DNA of 64,000 bases from CAWIHK01 sp963835935 (GTDB lineage: Bacteria; Bacteroidota; Ignavibacteria; UBA10030; CAVZMI01), in contig CAWIHK010000002.1 of assembly GCA_963835935.1 (NCBI GenBank), positions 186,001 to 250,000 on the forward strand, in the 5' to 3' direction. Numbering within the stretch: the first letter of the stretch is position 1; every line of letters begins with the position of its first letter. Below the pieces are notes generated by a model. That model was not told the DNA's origin and did not search any database. It worked only from the letters and a program-made list of their open reading frames with translations. Below, piece after piece: positions 8,407-17,877 of the stretch. A program made the translations under genes and the position numbers.

Positions 8407-11211
8407 ATGAAAATCTCATTAAGAGTTTTAATGGCATCGACAATCCTTACGATTGTAGGGATGCCTTCACACACATACGCGCAACTATCGGTCCAAGATC
8501 CTCTTATCTACGGAACCAAACAAGGTTATATCGATCAAGCTACATTGGTTGTTGAACCTCACGGTGGTTATGTAGAACAATCTCTCTATCTCAAATACTC
8601 GGATCATAATCAATATCCCGGCAACCAAAAAATTGAGATCGTCCATCGATTTACTTTGCCACAAGGTTCCGTTGTAAACGATATGTGGTTGTGGATTGGA
8701 GATCAGGTGATGAAAGCGAAGATGTTCGATACATGGACCGCACGGCATATTTATGACAGTATAGTCGTCCGTGGGCACGATCCGGCATTTCTGGCCAAGA
8801 ATGGCGATACATATGAATTACACATCTATCCGCTTGTTTCAGGCCTGTTCCGGAAAGCAAAGCTCAATTTTATTTCTCCTACAAGATGGATTGGAAATAG
8901 CGGGTCAGCCGAACTTCCTTTACAATTTCTCAAAGCGAATAATGCAACTACCAAACCTCTTGAAATACTTTTTCGGGAACAGGTAGAGATTTGGGGATCA
9001 CCTGCAATAGCGGAGCTGCCTCAACTTACTTTCAAAAGAGTTGTTGACACGGCTGGTTTCATCTACCGCAATTTCGAATTAACGGATATCTCCGCTCTCC
9101 CCAGTTTGTCTGTTTCTTTTCAAACCAATTTTATCAATGGAATATTTGCCATGGCCGGAGATAAAAGCGGTGATAGCTCATTCTTTCAGGTAGGCGTAGA
9201 TCCTGCCAGTTTCCATATGATGCGATCTGATACTGGAGCAAACTCGGTTGTAGTTGGGTTGGACTTCAGCGGTAACTACAACAAAGATCTTGGAACAACT
9301 ATCTCGAATGTTGGGAAAGTACTCCACCGCGCTTTGCGGCCAATCGACCGTTTTCGTTTGACGGTCTCGGGAGCCGGAACACTTCAACATTATTCCTCAT
9401 GGAGAAATGCAGATTCTGTCACAATCGATACAGTTCTTCAAAATTTTGTATCCAGTCCATTTGCTGCAACGATAATTCAACAGCAGAAGCCGACGATTGT
9501 TTTTTGTGATTATGATGCTTTAACCATCTGGAGTTTTCCAGGGCTTGATAGCCTAGCGGTTGTCGAATCGTACCCTGATATCAACAAAGCTTCGAGTAGA
9601 TTTTCTTCAGTCGACATCGTCGCAAGTTACGATCATGGATATGAAAATGCCTTTGCAACAGACGATAACCTTCCAGATCTTCTAAGCCGAATTGATTCCC
9701 TCCTTTTAAAAGGAGGACGCTTTCTTGGATTCTATGATTATAACAGAGGAGCCGATGAAATCGATCCACATTATATCAATGGACTTTCTGAAAAGGCGCA
9801 CGAACACACACAAACTCTGATCCGTCAACAAAACGGAAATATCTCGAGTGGCTTTCCACAATCCATCACTGTAAATACAATGAACTATCTGAACTTTAGT
9901 GATTCCACAACAAAGATAGAACTCGCTAACAGTCAGGGAGATGCCGCAGTATTATCAAAACGAGTGAAGAACGGTCTCGTGATCGTTTCTGGAATCTGGT
10001 CGTATAATGACGACGGTGCAATGAAGCAAATGCTTGCAGTTCCATTACTTGGTGTATCACAAATCGCACGGACGCCACAAATGCTTCTGCCTTTATTGAA
10101 CGATCTGCAGTCTTCACTTAGTAAAGATACTATACGCGAAGTTATCATCTTCAGCAATGCCGATTCGGTGATTTCTCAAAGTAGTGCTGAGGGTTGGATT
10201 AACAACTACATTTCTTCGATTACTGGTACTGCACCTGTTTTTCATACGGTCAATCTCCTTGATGGAAAATTATTCACACCAGGATATATCACCGTGAATA
10301 GCACCGACTATTACGGTTCCGGATATCTTGCATACCTGCTCTCCAACAAAACCAGAGGCATACACTTTGAATCGCATCTAGAGGATTGGAACTATATTGC
10401 GGGAACTCTTACGTATTCCACATCGGCGCGATTGGATTCCTTAAACCTTCAGGTGACAGTTGACAATGGCGCCGGTAAATTACTGGAAATGGGAGAAGTC
10501 GGCGCGAGCAAACTACTAGAAACGAGAGAAGTCGCCCTGGAACCCAATGATCCTAATAAACCGCGTTTCTTCATCGGCATGTCGAATGCGTCGAAGAGTT
10601 TAACCTTCGATTTCGATGCTCAATTTAAGGGTACATCACAACACGTCGCCAGACAGGCAGTCAGTTATATTCTTACCGACACCACAAAGAGAACGCCGAT
10701 TATTGCAAGCATGCTGGGCTGGGAAGAACTTCAGGATTATTTCCAGACATCAAGTTATGATACGACGACCATTGTAAACCGCGCATTGAAATACAATCTC
10801 TTATGCGATTATACCGCACTTATTGCACTGGAACCAAGCGATAAAAATCCTCCCCTTCTCAATCCGCTGGATGAAAGTAAAATATTCAACACACCCATAA
10901 AAAATAAAAAAAGTCATCAGGATTCATTGTTGTTCTCTGTTTATCCCAATCCGTTCAACAATCAAACAATATTTTGTTTTAATCTACCACAGATTTCCAA
11001 TGTAAAAATACAAATTTATAATCTACTAGGACAGGTGATAAAAACCTTCACATCCAATGGCATTTATGGCCAGCAATATATTAGCTGGGATGGAACGGAT
11101 GAAAATAAAAAAGGATTGGCAAGCGGCATCTTCTATGTCCGTGCTATCATCAAAGAACAAATCAGCGGCAAAATTCAGAATAGAACTACTAAACTCCTGA
11201 TGTTAAAGTGA
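8407..11211 (+). CDS. VIT-domain secreted protein with T9SS C-terminal sorting domain
   Basis: About 934 residues from the ATG at 8407, chosen because AAGGAG sits 8 bases upstream and a signal peptide (MKISLRVL to HTYAQ) follows. Residues ~35-140 are a VIT domain (vault/inter-alpha-trypsin type: FTLPQGSVVNDMWLWIGDQ, RKAKLNF). The central ~550 residues include a Rossmann-like stretch near GLDFSGNYNKDLG, which may be a degenerate von Willebrand A domain. The C-terminal ~90 residues are a type IX secretion sorting domain (VYPNPFN, QIYNLLGQVI, LASGIFYVRA, ending in KLLMLK). The product is therefore exported across the outer membrane and probably anchored at the surface. It is a single-gene unit closed by a strong terminator. 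Confidence 0.82.
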   Translation: MKISLRVLMASTILTIVGMPSHTYAQLSVQDPLIYGTKQGYIDQATLVVEPHGGYVEQSLYLKYSDHNQYPGNQKIEIVHRFTLPQGSVVNDMWLWIGDQVMKAKMFDTWTARHIYDSIVVRGHDPAFLAKNGDTYELHIYPLVSGLFRKAKLNFISPTRWIGNSGSAELPLQFLKANNATTKPLEILFREQVEIWGSPAIAELPQLTFKRVVDTAGFIYRNFELTDISALPSLSVSFQTNFINGIFAMAGDKSGDSSFFQVGVDPASFHMMRSDTGANSVVVGLDFSGNYNKDLGTTISNVGKVLHRALRPIDRFRLTVSGAGTLQHYSSWRNADSVTIDTVLQNFVSSPFAATIIQQQKPTIVFCDYDALTIWSFPGLDSLAVVESYPDINKASSRFSSVDIVASYDHGYENAFATDDNLPDLLSRIDSLLLKGGRFLGFYDYNRGADEIDPHYINGLSEKAHEHTQTLIRQQNGNISSGFPQSITVNTMNYLNFSDSTTKIELANSQGDAAVLSKRVKNGLVIVSGIWSYNDDGAMKQMLAVPLLGVSQIARTPQMLLPLLNDLQSSLSKDTIREVIIFSNADSVISQSSAEGWINNYISSITGTAPVFHTVNLLDGKLFTPGYITVNSTDYYGSGYLAYLLSNKTRGIHFESHLEDWNYIAGTLTYSTSARLDSLNLQVTVDNGAGKLLEMGEVGASKLLETREVALEPNDPNKPRFFIGMSNASKSLTFDFDAQFKGTSQHVARQAVSYILTDTTKRTPIIASMLGWEELQDYFQTSSYDTTTIVNRALKYNLLCDYTALIALEPSDKNPPLLNPLDESKIFNTPIKNKKSHQDSLLFSVYPNPFNNQTIFCFNLPQISNVKIQIYNLLGQVIKTFTSNGIYGQQYISWDGTDENKKGLASGIFYVRAIIKEQISGKIQNRTTKLLMLK

Positions 11212-11242
11212 GTTGGTGCTGAATTATCAGTTTGGTATTACG

Positions 11243-11271
11243 AGGCCTGAAAAAAATCAGGCCTTTTTTTA
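11243..11271 (+). terminator. Rho-independent terminator of the VIT-domain gene
   Basis: Perfect 8-bp stem AGGCCTGA / TCAGGCCT with an A6 loop, followed by seven T. It is 32 bp past the stop. Confidence 0.9.
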
Positions 11272-11341
11272 TTGACTACTCTAGATGTACATGAGGAGTA
11301 ACTTCTCTTGTAACTCATCCCCGCCCATCGTATATTATTTT

Positions 11342-12589
11342 ATGCAAGCAGAAATTATTACAATCGGCGATGAACTTCTCATCGGTCAGGTTATTAATAC
11401 AAATCAGGCTTTCATTGCGGAGAAGCTAAATAGCGTCGGCATCGCAATATCTAAAATGACGACCGTCGGCGATGATGAACCCGCCATTATGAAAGCATTT
11501 ACTGAAGCGTTCACAGTCAACGATGTCGTTTGCGTTACAGGCGGACTCGGCCCCACGCACGACGACATCACAAAAAAAGTTGTCGGCAAATTTTTTAATG
11601 TCGAACTTGTCCGGAACGAAAACATCCTCGCCAACATCCGTAAAATTATGCAATCACGCAATATGAAGATAACGCAATCTTCCGAAGATCAGGCGCTCGT
11701 GCCGCGTGGTTGCACTATTTTTCCAAACAGTCAGGGAAGCGCTCCCGGAATTCTAATGCAGCGCGATGGAAAGCACTTCATCGTCATGCCCGGCGTGCCA
11801 TTCGAGATGAGAGCTATCATGACGGAACATGTCGTCCCCTATTTCCAACAATTTAAAACCGGCCGCGTCATCCGTCATCTTACATTGAAAACTACCGGCA
11901 TCGGCGAATCGATTCTTGCCGCCAGAATCGGAAACGTGGAAGATTTTTTAGAAGGCGCGGCTCTGGCATTTCTTCCTTCGCCGTATGGAACCCGCCTGCG
12001 AATTACCGTCAATGAAAAATCTGCCGATGAAGCTGACGCAAAGATTTCACGAATCGAAACGGTCATCAGGAAAATAGCTGAAAAATATATTTATGCAACT
12101 GGTGATGAGGAATTGGAAGAAGTGGTTGGAAAAATTCTGACCGCGAAAAAACTCACAATCGCTGTCGCCGAATCCTGCACCGGCGGGTTGATTGCACACC
12201 GTCTGACGAACGTGCCCGGAAGTTCAGTGTATGTTGAACGCGGAGTTGTCACCTACAGCAATGAACCGAAAATTGAAATACTTAATATCCCGGAAAAACT
12301 AATTCGTCAGCATGGCGCAGTAAGCAAAGAAGTTGCAATTGCAATGGCTGAGAATGTCCGAAATATCGCCGGCACAAATATCGGAATCTCTACCACCGGA
12401 ATCGCCGGGCCTTCCGGAGGAACAGCAGAAAAACCTGTTGGACTTGTTTGGATCGGGTATTCCGATTCTCACGGTTCCTTTGCGCTTCGTTTTTCATTTG
12501 GAAATGACCGCCTCAGGACGAAGGAACGCGCATCACAGGCAGCGCTTGAGCTGGTAAGAAGGAGATTACTCTCGATTTCATTGGAATAA
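11342..12589 (+). CDS. cinA: CinA family protein (competence/damage-inducible; nicotinamide-nucleotide amidase)
   Basis: 415 residues from the ATG at 11342, the standard start (MQAEIITIGDELL); an upstream in-frame ATG at 11285 would add an unrelated tail. The N-terminal domain is the MoCF-like COG1058 module (GDELLIGQVINTN, CVTGGLGPTHDD). The C-terminal ~150 residues are the PncC amidase (VAESCTGGLIAHRLT, GIAGPSGGT), which turns nicotinamide mononucleotide into nicotinic acid mononucleotide in pyridine-nucleotide recycling. It heads the cinA-thpR-recA-recX string, an order seen in many bacteria. Confidence 0.93.
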   Translation: MQAEIITIGDELLIGQVINTNQAFIAEKLNSVGIAISKMTTVGDDEPAIMKAFTEAFTVNDVVCVTGGLGPTHDDITKKVVGKFFNVELVRNENILANIRKIMQSRNMKITQSSEDQALVPRGCTIFPNSQGSAPGILMQRDGKHFIVMPGVPFEMRAIMTEHVVPYFQQFKTGRVIRHLTLKTTGIGESILAARIGNVEDFLEGAALAFLPSPYGTRLRITVNEKSADEADAKISRIETVIRKIAEKYIYATGDEELEEVVGKILTAKKLTIAVAESCTGGLIAHRLTNVPGSSVYVERGVVTYSNEPKIEILNIPEKLIRQHGAVSKEVAIAMAENVRNIAGTNIGISTTGIAGPSGGTAEKPVGLVWIGYSDSHGSFALRFSFGNDRLRTKERASQAALELVRRRLLSISLE

Positions 12590-12622
12590 TGAATATATAT
12601 CCATCTATTAAGTGTATAATTT

Positions 12623-13213
12623 ATGGAACAGAAAAAAGGTCAATCTCAACGAGAGAGCGCATTGATTCAATCTCATGGGGGTTATCGTAAATTACGTAGT
12701 TTTCAAACCGCGCAAATTGTATACGATGCCACAGTAATATTTTGCAATAGGTTTATTGATAAACGTTCCCGCACACATGATCAAATGGTACAGGCTGCAC
12801 GTAGTGGCGTACAAAATATTGCCGAAGGAAGTATGGCCTCTGCGACGTCGAAGAAAATGGAATTAAAACTCACCGGAGTTGCCCGGGCAAGCCTTGAAGA
12901 ATTACTTTTAGATTATGAGGATTATCTTAGGCAGCATGGATTATGCCAGTGGGCTAAAGATTCACCGGAGGCTTTAAAAACGAGGGGCCAATATGTATCT
13001 GACAAGTTCGAAAAGCCAGACCTGTCCAACCCATATAACATTCGCACCATTACAGCAGAAGAAGCTTGCAACATTTTAATTTGCTTGATCAATCAAGCCA
13101 GCTATCTTCTTCATAGACAATTAAGTAAACTCGGAGAGCAATTCATGGAGGAAGGCGGATTTACTGAGCGTCTTTACAACGAGAGACAGAAACGAAAGGG
13201 AAATTATTTTTGA
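12623..13213 (+). CDS. Four-helix bundle protein (S23/IVP-like with suffix domain)
   Basis: 196 residues. YRKLRSFQTAQIVYDATV followed by RSRTHDQMVQAARSGVQNIAEG is the signature of the four-helix bundle family related to proteins encoded by 23S rRNA intervening sequences. The second half (EELLLDYEDYLRQ, then EEACNILICLINQASYLLHRQ) fits the variant with a suffix domain. Biochemical role is unknown. It sits alone between cinA and thpR, where it is not part of the usual gene order, so it is probably a later insertion. Confidence 0.8.
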   Translation: MEQKKGQSQRESALIQSHGGYRKLRSFQTAQIVYDATVIFCNRFIDKRSRTHDQMVQAARSGVQNIAEGSMASATSKKMELKLTGVARASLEELLLDYEDYLRQHGLCQWAKDSPEALKTRGQYVSDKFEKPDLSNPYNIRTITAEEACNILICLINQASYLLHRQLSKLGEQFMEEGGFTERLYNERQKRKGNYF

Positions 13214-13275
13214 ATTTTTGTCTACTATACTCTTAATAAGATACATTACCATTAATTAAGGCTTAAATTTACAAT

Positions 13276-13842
13276 ATGTCAAAAGTGCGTTCCTTTATAG
13301 CTATTCCTACACCTGAAGAGGTAAAGACAATACTGACCAAAATCCAAAGCAAACTAAAATCCATCGACTCCGAAGTGAAATGGGAACCGGCAGACAAACT
13401 TCACATCACGTTGAAATTTTTTGGTGACGTTGACAACAACATCCTCCCTTCTTTAATAAGCGAAGTCGTCGAGCAATGCTGTAACCAGAAATCGTTCTCT
13501 TTAATATATGGAGAGCTTGGATGCTTCCCAAATTTAAAAGAGCCGCGAATCGTGTGGGCCGGTTCAAAAAATGAAGACGGATTGCTTGAGCCATTGAAAA
13601 AGATTATTGATGAAATAGGAAAAAAATACGGATTTGAACCCGAGAAGCGCGAGTTTCATCCGCATATAACCCTCGGACGTGTGAAAGGGCGACGAAATAT
13701 TCCGAGCTTGATAAAAACACTCCAAAGCATTACATTTGTACCGCGTACATTTTTGATTGACGAACTTTACTTCATGAAGAGTGAACTTCGTCCAAGCGGT
13801 TCGGTCTATATAAAATTGCAATCAATTATATTGAAAAAATAG
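13276..13842 (+). CDS. thpR: RNA 2',3'-cyclic phosphodiesterase
   Basis: 188 residues, the usual size for the 2H phosphoesterase family. Both HxTx motifs are present: HITLKF near residue 43 and HITLGR near 128. The enzyme opens 2',3'-cyclic phosphates on RNA ends in the cytoplasm. It lies 17 bp upstream of recA, the common linkage. Confidence 0.9.
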   Translation: MSKVRSFIAIPTPEEVKTILTKIQSKLKSIDSEVKWEPADKLHITLKFFGDVDNNILPSLISEVVEQCCNQKSFSLIYGELGCFPNLKEPRIVWAGSKNEDGLLEPLKKIIDEIGKKYGFEPEKREFHPHITLGRVKGRRNIPSLIKTLQSITFVPRTFLIDELYFMKSELRPSGSVYIKLQSIILKK

Positions 13843-13859
13843 AGAAAGAAGGAATCCAA

Positions 13860-14957
13860 ATGGCAGATGAAAATAATCGTGAACAGCGCTTGCAGGCTTT
13901 GAAGGTCGCAATCGATCAAATAGAAAAGGAGCACGGAAAAGGTTCCGTTATGAGATTAGGTGAAGGACCGGTTGCCCGAATCGAATCAATTTCAACCGGA
14001 GCTATTTCGCTTGATGCGGCACTCGGAATCGGCGGTGTTCCGCGCGGACGGGTTGTAGAAATTTATGGCCCTGAATCATCCGGTAAAACCACGATTTGCC
14101 TTCACATCATCGCCGAAGCGCAAAAATACGGCGGACTCGCAGCCTTCATCGACGCCGAACATGCTATGGATATCGGATATGCAAAAAAATTGGGTGTGAA
14201 TGTAAACGATCTGCTTCTTTCTCAACCCGAATTTGGCGAACAAGCTCTCGAGATTGTCGAAACCCTCGTCCGCAGTGGTGCACTCGACGTCATCGTGATC
14301 GATTCCGTCGCGGCACTAACGCCGCGTGCTGAAATTGAAGGTGAGATGGGTGATCCGCAAATGGGAATCCAGGCGCGATTGATGTCGCAGGCATTGCGTA
14401 AATTGACTGCCGCAATCTCGAAATCGAATACATGCGTGATCTTCACAAATCAGCTCCGCATGAAGATCGGTGTGATGTTCGGAAATCCGGAAACGACAAC
14501 CGGTGGGAATGCGTTGAAGTTCTATGCGTCGGTTCGCATGGATGTCCGCCGCATCGAAGCAATCAAAGATGGAACAAGTGTTGTTGGAAATCGCACCAAA
14601 GTAAAAGTTGTGAAAAATAAAGTCGCTCCCCCATTCCGCGAAGCGCAATTTGATATTTTATATAATGAGGGAATTTCGAGACTTGGCGATTTGATCGACA
14701 CTGCCGTCGAACTCGAGATCATTCAAAAAGCAGGTGCATGGTTTTCTTACGGAACGGAACGAATCGGGCAAGGCCGTGAAGCAGTGAAAAAATATCTGAT
14801 GGAATCATCAAAGATCACGACCCAGATCGAAAATCAGGTTCGCGCAAAGCTCGGTCTGCCGACGCCGAAGACTGAACAACCACCGGCAAAAGTCGATAAA
14901 CCTGAACACACTACTGCAGCAAAAATGGAACCATTGAAAAAGCCGGGGCAGAAATAG
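13860..14957 (+). CDS. recA: Recombinase RecA
   Basis: 365 residues. It forms ATP-dependent filaments on single-stranded DNA for homologous recombination and triggers the SOS response. Walker A is GPESSGKTT at residues 70-78; the Walker B region ends in VIVIDSVAAL; the L2 loop and QALRKLTAAISKSN stretch are intact. The C-terminal ~30 residues are Lys/Pro-rich (PPAKVDKPEH), more basic than the acidic tail of many RecA proteins. recX follows after a 154-bp spacer. I see no clear SOS box upstream, but thpR is only 17 bp away so regulation may lie further up. Confidence 0.98.
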   Translation: MADENNREQRLQALKVAIDQIEKEHGKGSVMRLGEGPVARIESISTGAISLDAALGIGGVPRGRVVEIYGPESSGKTTICLHIIAEAQKYGGLAAFIDAEHAMDIGYAKKLGVNVNDLLLSQPEFGEQALEIVETLVRSGALDVIVIDSVAALTPRAEIEGEMGDPQMGIQARLMSQALRKLTAAISKSNTCVIFTNQLRMKIGVMFGNPETTTGGNALKFYASVRMDVRRIEAIKDGTSVVGNRTKVKVVKNKVAPPFREAQFDILYNEGISRLGDLIDTAVELEIIQKAGAWFSYGTERIGQGREAVKKYLMESSKITTQIENQVRAKLGLPTPKTEQPPAKVDKPEHTTAAKMEPLKKPGQK

Positions 14958-15111
14958 CTTTTTTAAAAAAGTGCGGGAATAAGATTAAGGTCAAGATCAT
15001 GATGAAGAATGAGATAAAGATCGAGGGTGAAAGCGTAATCGACGTTATGATTAGCAAATACAAGATACAAACACTGAACTCTGAACCCTAAACATTGAAC
15101 TTTTAATAAAG
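14958..15111. repeat. Low-complexity recA-recX spacer of degenerate short repeats
   Basis: Positions ~14980-15035 repeat GAT-AAG/GAG-like units (AAGATTAAGGTCAAGATC and so on); ~15065-15105 repeat ACTGAAC/CTGAACC/TTGAAC-like units. A similar GATTCAGATTGAGG run lies at 49549-49580. No gene is present. Confidence 0.5.
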
Positions 15112-15768
15112 ATGCTTATTACAGCGATTGAACCTCAGAAAAATTCTCCTCATCGGTTCAACATATACGTCGATGAGGCATTTGCAATAGGAATCAGCGC
15201 CGATACGTTATTGCAGTTTGGAATCCGAAAAGGCGATACCGTCGATGATGCATTACTTTCAGCGATACACCATGCCGAAGATGTATATAGCGCCAAACAA
15301 AAAGCGCTCGATTATTTATCACGACGAATGCACAGTGAATATGAGCTTGGAGAAAAATTACGGAAGAAAAAATATCCTGAAGATATTATCAATATCGTAT
15401 TGACCGATTTCAGGAAGGCCGGTTATCTTGACGACAATAAATTTGTCGAATTATTCACCACCGATATTCTTAAAAAACGGCCGCAAGGGCGGCGGCTTCT
15501 GGATAAACGATTGCGACAAAAAGGTATCGATCAGGAAATAATCCACGAAGTAGTCGATAAAAGAGAAGAAAAGGATGAAGAATCAGAAGCGCTTAATGCG
15601 CTGAGAAAAAAGATTCGCGCTTCGCGTTCAAGATTTATAAAATACGAACCCTTGGTACGGAAAAAAAAATTCGCTCAGTTTCTCGCTCAGCGTGGATTCG
15701 ACTGGTCGATAATTCAAAAAGTTTTAAAAAAATTGGACAACGAGATCACGGAATATAACAATGATTAG
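15112..15768 (+). CDS. recX: Regulatory protein RecX
   Basis: 218 residues. RecX binds RecA filaments and limits their extension. The three-helix repeats are visible: ALDYLSRRMHSEYELGEKL, then IINIVLTDFRKAGYLDDNKF and RPQGRRLLDKRLRQKGI, with a last repeat at FAQFLAQRGFDWSIIQKVL. It follows recA, as in many genomes, and overlaps the next gene by 8 bases. Confidence 0.93.
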   Translation: MLITAIEPQKNSPHRFNIYVDEAFAIGISADTLLQFGIRKGDTVDDALLSAIHHAEDVYSAKQKALDYLSRRMHSEYELGEKLRKKKYPEDIINIVLTDFRKAGYLDDNKFVELFTTDILKKRPQGRRLLDKRLRQKGIDQEIIHEVVDKREEKDEESEALNALRKKIRASRSRFIKYEPLVRKKKFAQFLAQRGFDWSIIQKVLKKLDNEITEYNND

Positions 15769-16816
15769 CTCTTTCTTTCGCACTAATTTGGGCAAGGTTA
15801 CGATTGTTATCCTTGCCGTTACAGCAATTCTTTACTGTGCTGCTCAGTTTCTCACAATCTCGATTCTGGTGTTACTATCGGGAGTCGCAACATTTATCTT
15901 GTGGCCGCTTATCGAAAGGCTGGAAAGATTCAGGATTCGGCGGACCGTTGCAATTCTAGCCGTATTTCTCGTGGGAATAGTAATAACAGCATGGCTGGTC
16001 ATTATAATGCTTCCGATTATGATTCAGGATTTATCATTGATGGTCGACACAGTACAGAAATTTCCTTTTGCCGAAAAAATATCTTCGCTGGAACATGATA
16101 TTTCAAAATCGATTCCATTCATTAAACGAGGCGATTTGAGCACCCGAGTCCAGAACGAGCTCTCTGAATTGTTGTCTCAAGCGCTCAACATTTTATCTAG
16201 TGTTGCTTCAATCCTGACTTCGTCGACAGTTATTCCTTTTATTACATTTTTTCTTTTGAAAGACGGCCCGCGCATATCCAAACGTTTCGTGGAGTTCATA
16301 CCAAATAAATATTTTGAAATGGGATTGAATATCCTTTATAAAATCAGAATGCAATTAAAGCAATACATCCGTGGTGTGTTGACCGAAGCGGCAGTGGTTG
16401 CAATTTTGGTTTTTATCGGACTGATGATACTCAGGATTCCAAGTCCGGGGTCGTTGGCGATAATTTCCTTTATCCTGAATGTAATCCCATACCTCGGTCC
16501 TCTTATCTCCGCGGGCATCGCAATAATCGTATCGCTAAATCAAACGGGGAATTTTTCGATGGTTTTTCCGATAATCGGTTTATACGGAGGAATTCGTCTC
16601 TTCGACGATTTTGTCGTGATTCCTTTCCTGTATTCTCGGAGTGTTGAAACACATCCTGTAGCAGTTATTTTATATATTTTTATCGGCGGTGAACTGTTGG
16701 GAGTTGTCGGCATGGTGCTGGCAATTCCAATTGCGACCGTAATGAAAGTCATCATGCGAGAAACATTTTGGGGACTCGAGAATTATCAATTAACATCCAC
16801 CACTTCAATCTCATGA
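15761..16816 (+). CDS. AI-2E family transporter, first of a tandem pair
   Basis: 351 residues with the family layout: two hydrophobic hairpins at the N-terminus, a soluble segment (MIQDLSLMVDTVQKFPF), then four to five membrane segments. Conserved signatures are IPFITFFLLKDGP near residue 160 and VIPYLGPLIS near 245. Members export diverse small molecules or ions; the substrate here cannot be told. It overlaps recX by 8 bp and the next permease by 4 bp (ATGA), so the four genes from recX to 18554 are one unit. Confidence 0.9.
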   Translation: MISSFFRTNLGKVTIVILAVTAILYCAAQFLTISILVLLSGVATFILWPLIERLERFRIRRTVAILAVFLVGIVITAWLVIIMLPIMIQDLSLMVDTVQKFPFAEKISSLEHDISKSIPFIKRGDLSTRVQNELSELLSQALNILSSVASILTSSTVIPFITFFLLKDGPRISKRFVEFIPNKYFEMGLNILYKIRMQLKQYIRGVLTEAAVVAILVFIGLMILRIPSPGSLAIISFILNVIPYLGPLISAGIAIIVSLNQTGNFSMVFPIIGLYGGIRLFDDFVVIPFLYSRSVETHPVAVILYIFIGGELLGVVGMVLAIPIATVMKVIMRETFWGLENYQLTSTTSIS

Positions 16817-17877
16817 TTCAGCCTTCCGCACATACTGTGAAAAAGATCGTGCTCCTTCTAATAGGAATCTGTGCAATTATCTGGTGCGCTGCCTTTTTCT
16901 TCGAATTGACAATGATGCTGCTGTTGGCTTTTTTGCTTTCTTTCATATTAACTCCTTTTGTCGATTCACTTGAGCATTATGGCTTCTCCCGGACGCTTGC
17001 AACGGTTGTCGTGTTTGTTCTGCTTGGCGGTTCAATTACTCTCTTACTCTACTTCGCAATCCCGATTCTCATCAATCAAGGAATAAATTTTTCACATACT
17101 CTGAAAGAGGTGGACGTTGAGCAACGACTGCGCATCGTGGCGCAAGATATAGAAAAGCGTTTCCCATTCCTGAAAGCTGCGGGACTCGCGGCTTCTGTTC
17201 ATTCGTTTCTACAGGGACTTGTAGAAAATATTATCACTATGATGACAAAAGTCGTCTCGCTGGCAGTTTCGCTCATCATCATTCCCTTCATCAGTTTTTT
17301 CATGGTGAAAGACGCCAGTCGAGGTATAAAAAATTTAATCGAACGCTTGCCAAATCGTTATTTCGAAGTCACACTTAACATTGTAGATAATCTAATGGAG
17401 GAACTCGCAGGTTTCGTCCGGGGCTGGCTGCTGGATTCCGTTATCATCGCTATATTCATGATCATCGGTTATTATTTCATCGGGGTTCGTTATCCGTTTA
17501 TTCTAGGTATCATCGCAGGAATTGCCAACCTTGTTCCGTATATCGGACCTATCGCTGGAGTTATACCTGCAATAATTGTTGCGTTCATCCAAGGCGGCAG
17601 TACAAATCTTGTTTTGAATATTATTTTTCTTACAATTATAGTCCAGCTTATTGACAACACCGTAATTCAACCGTGGGCTTTTTCCAATTCAATCAGCATT
17701 CATCCCCTACTGGTGATGCTGGTTATTCTTGTTGGAGGTGACCTCGGCAATGTGGTTGGCATGTTATTCGCCGTTCCGATTCTTACCATTATTATGGTGA
17801 CCACTAAGCAAGCATACTGGGGATTCACAAGATATGCACTCATCCGCCGACATTCAACTCTCGGAGGAAAAACGTGA
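16813..17877 (+). CDS. AI-2E family transporter, second of a tandem pair
   Basis: 354 residues from the ATG at 16813, which overlaps the preceding stop as ATGA; a longer frame starts at 16768 but its extra residues are unrelated to the family. IPFISFFMVKDASRGIKNLIERLPNRYFE and VPYIGPIAGVIPA correspond one to one with the signatures of the upstream copy, so the pair arose by duplication and has diverged widely. It may work as a hetero-oligomer with the first copy, which is inference. Confidence 0.9.
   Translation: MIQPSAHTVKKIVLLLIGICAIIWCAAFFFELTMMLLLAFLLSFILTPFVDSLEHYGFSRTLATVVVFVLLGGSITLLLYFAIPILINQGINFSHTLKEVDVEQRLRIVAQDIEKRFPFLKAAGLAASVHSFLQGLVENIITMMTKVVSLAVSLIIIPFISFFMVKDASRGIKNLIERLPNRYFEVTLNIVDNLMEELAGFVRGWLLDSVIIAIFMIIGYYFIGVRYPFILGIIAGIANLVPYIGPIAGVIPAIIVAFIQGGSTNLVLNIIFLTIIVQLIDNTVIQPWAFSNSISIHPLLVMLVILVGGDLGNVVGMLFAVPILTIIMVTTKQAYWGFTRYALIRRHSTLGGKT

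Noticed and set aside
14958..15111. Possible CRISPR-like array between recA and recX
   Set aside because: Units are 6-8 bp, degenerate and without spacers; no cas genes anywhere in the window.
15761..17877. Quorum-sensing (AI-2) export system
   Set aside because: The family name AI-2E is historical; no luxS or lsr genes are near, so substrate is left open.
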